Of a DNA stretch of 6,116 nucleotides, positions 5,330-6,116 are shown piece by piece. The position numbers and the translations under genes are program-made. Below the pieces are notes generated by a model. It was not told the DNA's origin. It saw nothing but the letters and a program-made list of their open reading frames with translations, and did not search any database. Position 1 is the first letter of the stretch. Each line of letters begins with the position of its first letter. The DNA lies in the NCBI GenBank assembly GCA_002292165.1, contig DBBK01000141.1, positions 1 through 6,116 on the forward strand. The letters are read 5' to 3'. The DNA is from Brevundimonas sp. UBA986 (GTDB taxonomy: Bacteria > Pseudomonadota > Alphaproteobacteria > Caulobacterales > Caulobacteraceae).

Positions 5330-6116
5330 CTAGCCCGGCAGCCGGATCAGCGCCTGCAGCCCGCCCATGTCGCTGCGCGCGAGGGTGATGTCGCCGCCGT
5401 GGCCGCGCGCCACGTCGCGGGCGATGGCCAGACCCAGCCCCACGCCCTTGGAGTTCTGATTGCGGCTCTCGTCGAGGCGGGAGAAGGGGGTGAAGGCCTC
5501 GTCGTACATGTCCTCGGGGATGCCCGGGCCGTCGTCGTCGACCGCGATCTCCAGCCCGCCGGAGGGCAGGGCGCGCGCCGTCAGCCGCACATGTTCGCCG
5601 TGCGAGGCCGCATTTCCCGCCAGATTGCTGATGGCGCGGCGGAAGGCGATGGGGCGCAGGGCGGCGGTCAGGCCGTTGGGGGCGGAGACCTCGACCTCGG
5701 CCCCGGCGCGGCGGGCGTCGTCGCCGGCGGCGCGCAGCATGGCGCCGACATCGACCGTCTGGGCCGCTTCCCCGGCCTCGCCGCGCGCGAAGGCCAGGTA
5801 TTCGTCGATCATATGCTCCATCTCGTCGATGTCGCCCTTCATGTCCTCGGCCCGCTTGAACGGCGGGGCGAGGGCCAGCTCCAGCCGCAGCCGGGTCAGG
5901 GGCGTGCGCAGGTCATGGCTGACCGAGGCCAGAAGGGCGGTGCGCTGGTCGATGTGGCGCTGGATGCGGTCGCGCATGGCCATGAAGGCCGTCGCGGCCT
6001 GACGCACCTCGCGCGCGCCGTGGGGTTTGAACCGGGGCTGGATCTCGCCGCGCCCGAAGGCCTCGGCAGCCTCGGCCAGTCGCTCGATGGCCCGGACCTG
6101 ATTGCGGATGAACAGG
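5330..6116 (-). CDS. EnvZ-like sensor histidine kinase, C-terminal part (5' end outside window)
   Basis: The minus-strand frame is open from the right window edge to TAG at 5330-5332, giving 261 visible residues. The first visible residues (LFIRNQVRAIERLAEAAEAF) are the end of a HAMP domain like that of EnvZ-family kinases. HisKA follows, with the H-box SHDLRTPLTRLRLEL and phospho-acceptor H67 (codon 5915-5917). HATPase_c spans about 120-261: N-box with N164 and N168, G1 box DDGPGIP (194-200), F-box FTPFSRLDE and G2 box GVGLGL (224-229). All catalytic motifs are intact. By family it is an inner-membrane dimer that senses envelope conditions and phosphorylates an OmpR-type regulator, whose gene would be expected just upstream, beyond 6116. 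The sensor and transmembrane segments are outside the window. The signal is unknown; EnvZ-like describes the domain type and does not prove an osmolarity role. Confidence 0.93.
   Translation of the reverse strand, partial: LFIRNQVRAIERLAEAAEAFGRGEIQPRFKPHGAREVRQAATAFMAMRDRIQRHIDQRTALLASVSHDLRTPLTRLRLELALAPPFKRAEDMKGDIDEMEHMIDEYLAFARGEAGEAAQTVDVGAMLRAAGDDARRAGAEVEVSAPNGLTAALRPIAFRRAISNLAGNAASHGEHVRLTARALPSGGLEIAVDDDGPGIPEDMYDEAFTPFSRLDESRNQNSKGVGLGLAIARDVARGHGGDITLARSDMGGLQALIRLPG

Overview
The window is GC-rich, with coding frames that strongly prefer G or C at third positions. It carries an EnvZ-type kinase, RcnB-like secreted proteins and a bacterial LigB-type ATP-dependent ligase. Together these suggest an alphaproteobacterium, most likely of the Caulobacteraceae (Brevundimonas or Caulobacter type). 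That placement is inferred from protein flavour and codon use; there is no rRNA or other marker. No tRNA, insertion sequence, CRISPR array or phage gene was seen.

Layout, left to right. (1) Positions 1-1002, plus: the C-terminal part of a hybrid histidine kinase (kinase ATPase domain plus receiver), cut by the left window edge. (2) Positions 1098-1598 and 1823-2257, plus: two paralogous small secreted RcnB-family proteins. They have nearly identical ends but very different middle segments, one Arg/Asp-rich and one Pro/Ala/His-rich. Each has its own candidate promoter and terminator-like hairpin. (3) Positions 2465-2875, plus: an unrecognised small single-pass membrane protein behind an AT-rich leader, followed by a perfect 11-bp inverted repeat. 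(4) Positions 3021-4727, plus: an ATP-dependent DNA ligase starting at TTG. (5) Positions 4724-5239, minus: an unrecognised secreted protein whose stop codon interlocks with the ligase stop in a CTAG. (6) Positions 5330-6116, minus: an EnvZ-like sensor kinase (HAMP, HisKA, HATPase), cut by the right window edge.

The genes do not form one pathway. Several products act at or near the cell envelope: the RcnB-like proteins, the membrane protein, the secreted protein and the EnvZ-like kinase. The ligase is a DNA-repair enzyme and none of its usual partner genes is in the window. The most interesting non-coding signal is a shared promoter module before the two RcnB-like genes: an 11-bp-phased direct repeat (TCAG-N3-CGGCTCA) exactly 12 nt ahead of a similar -10-like hexamer. 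It suggests joint control by one activator, possibly of the OmpR/PhoB class. I did not find a clear new multi-gene system.
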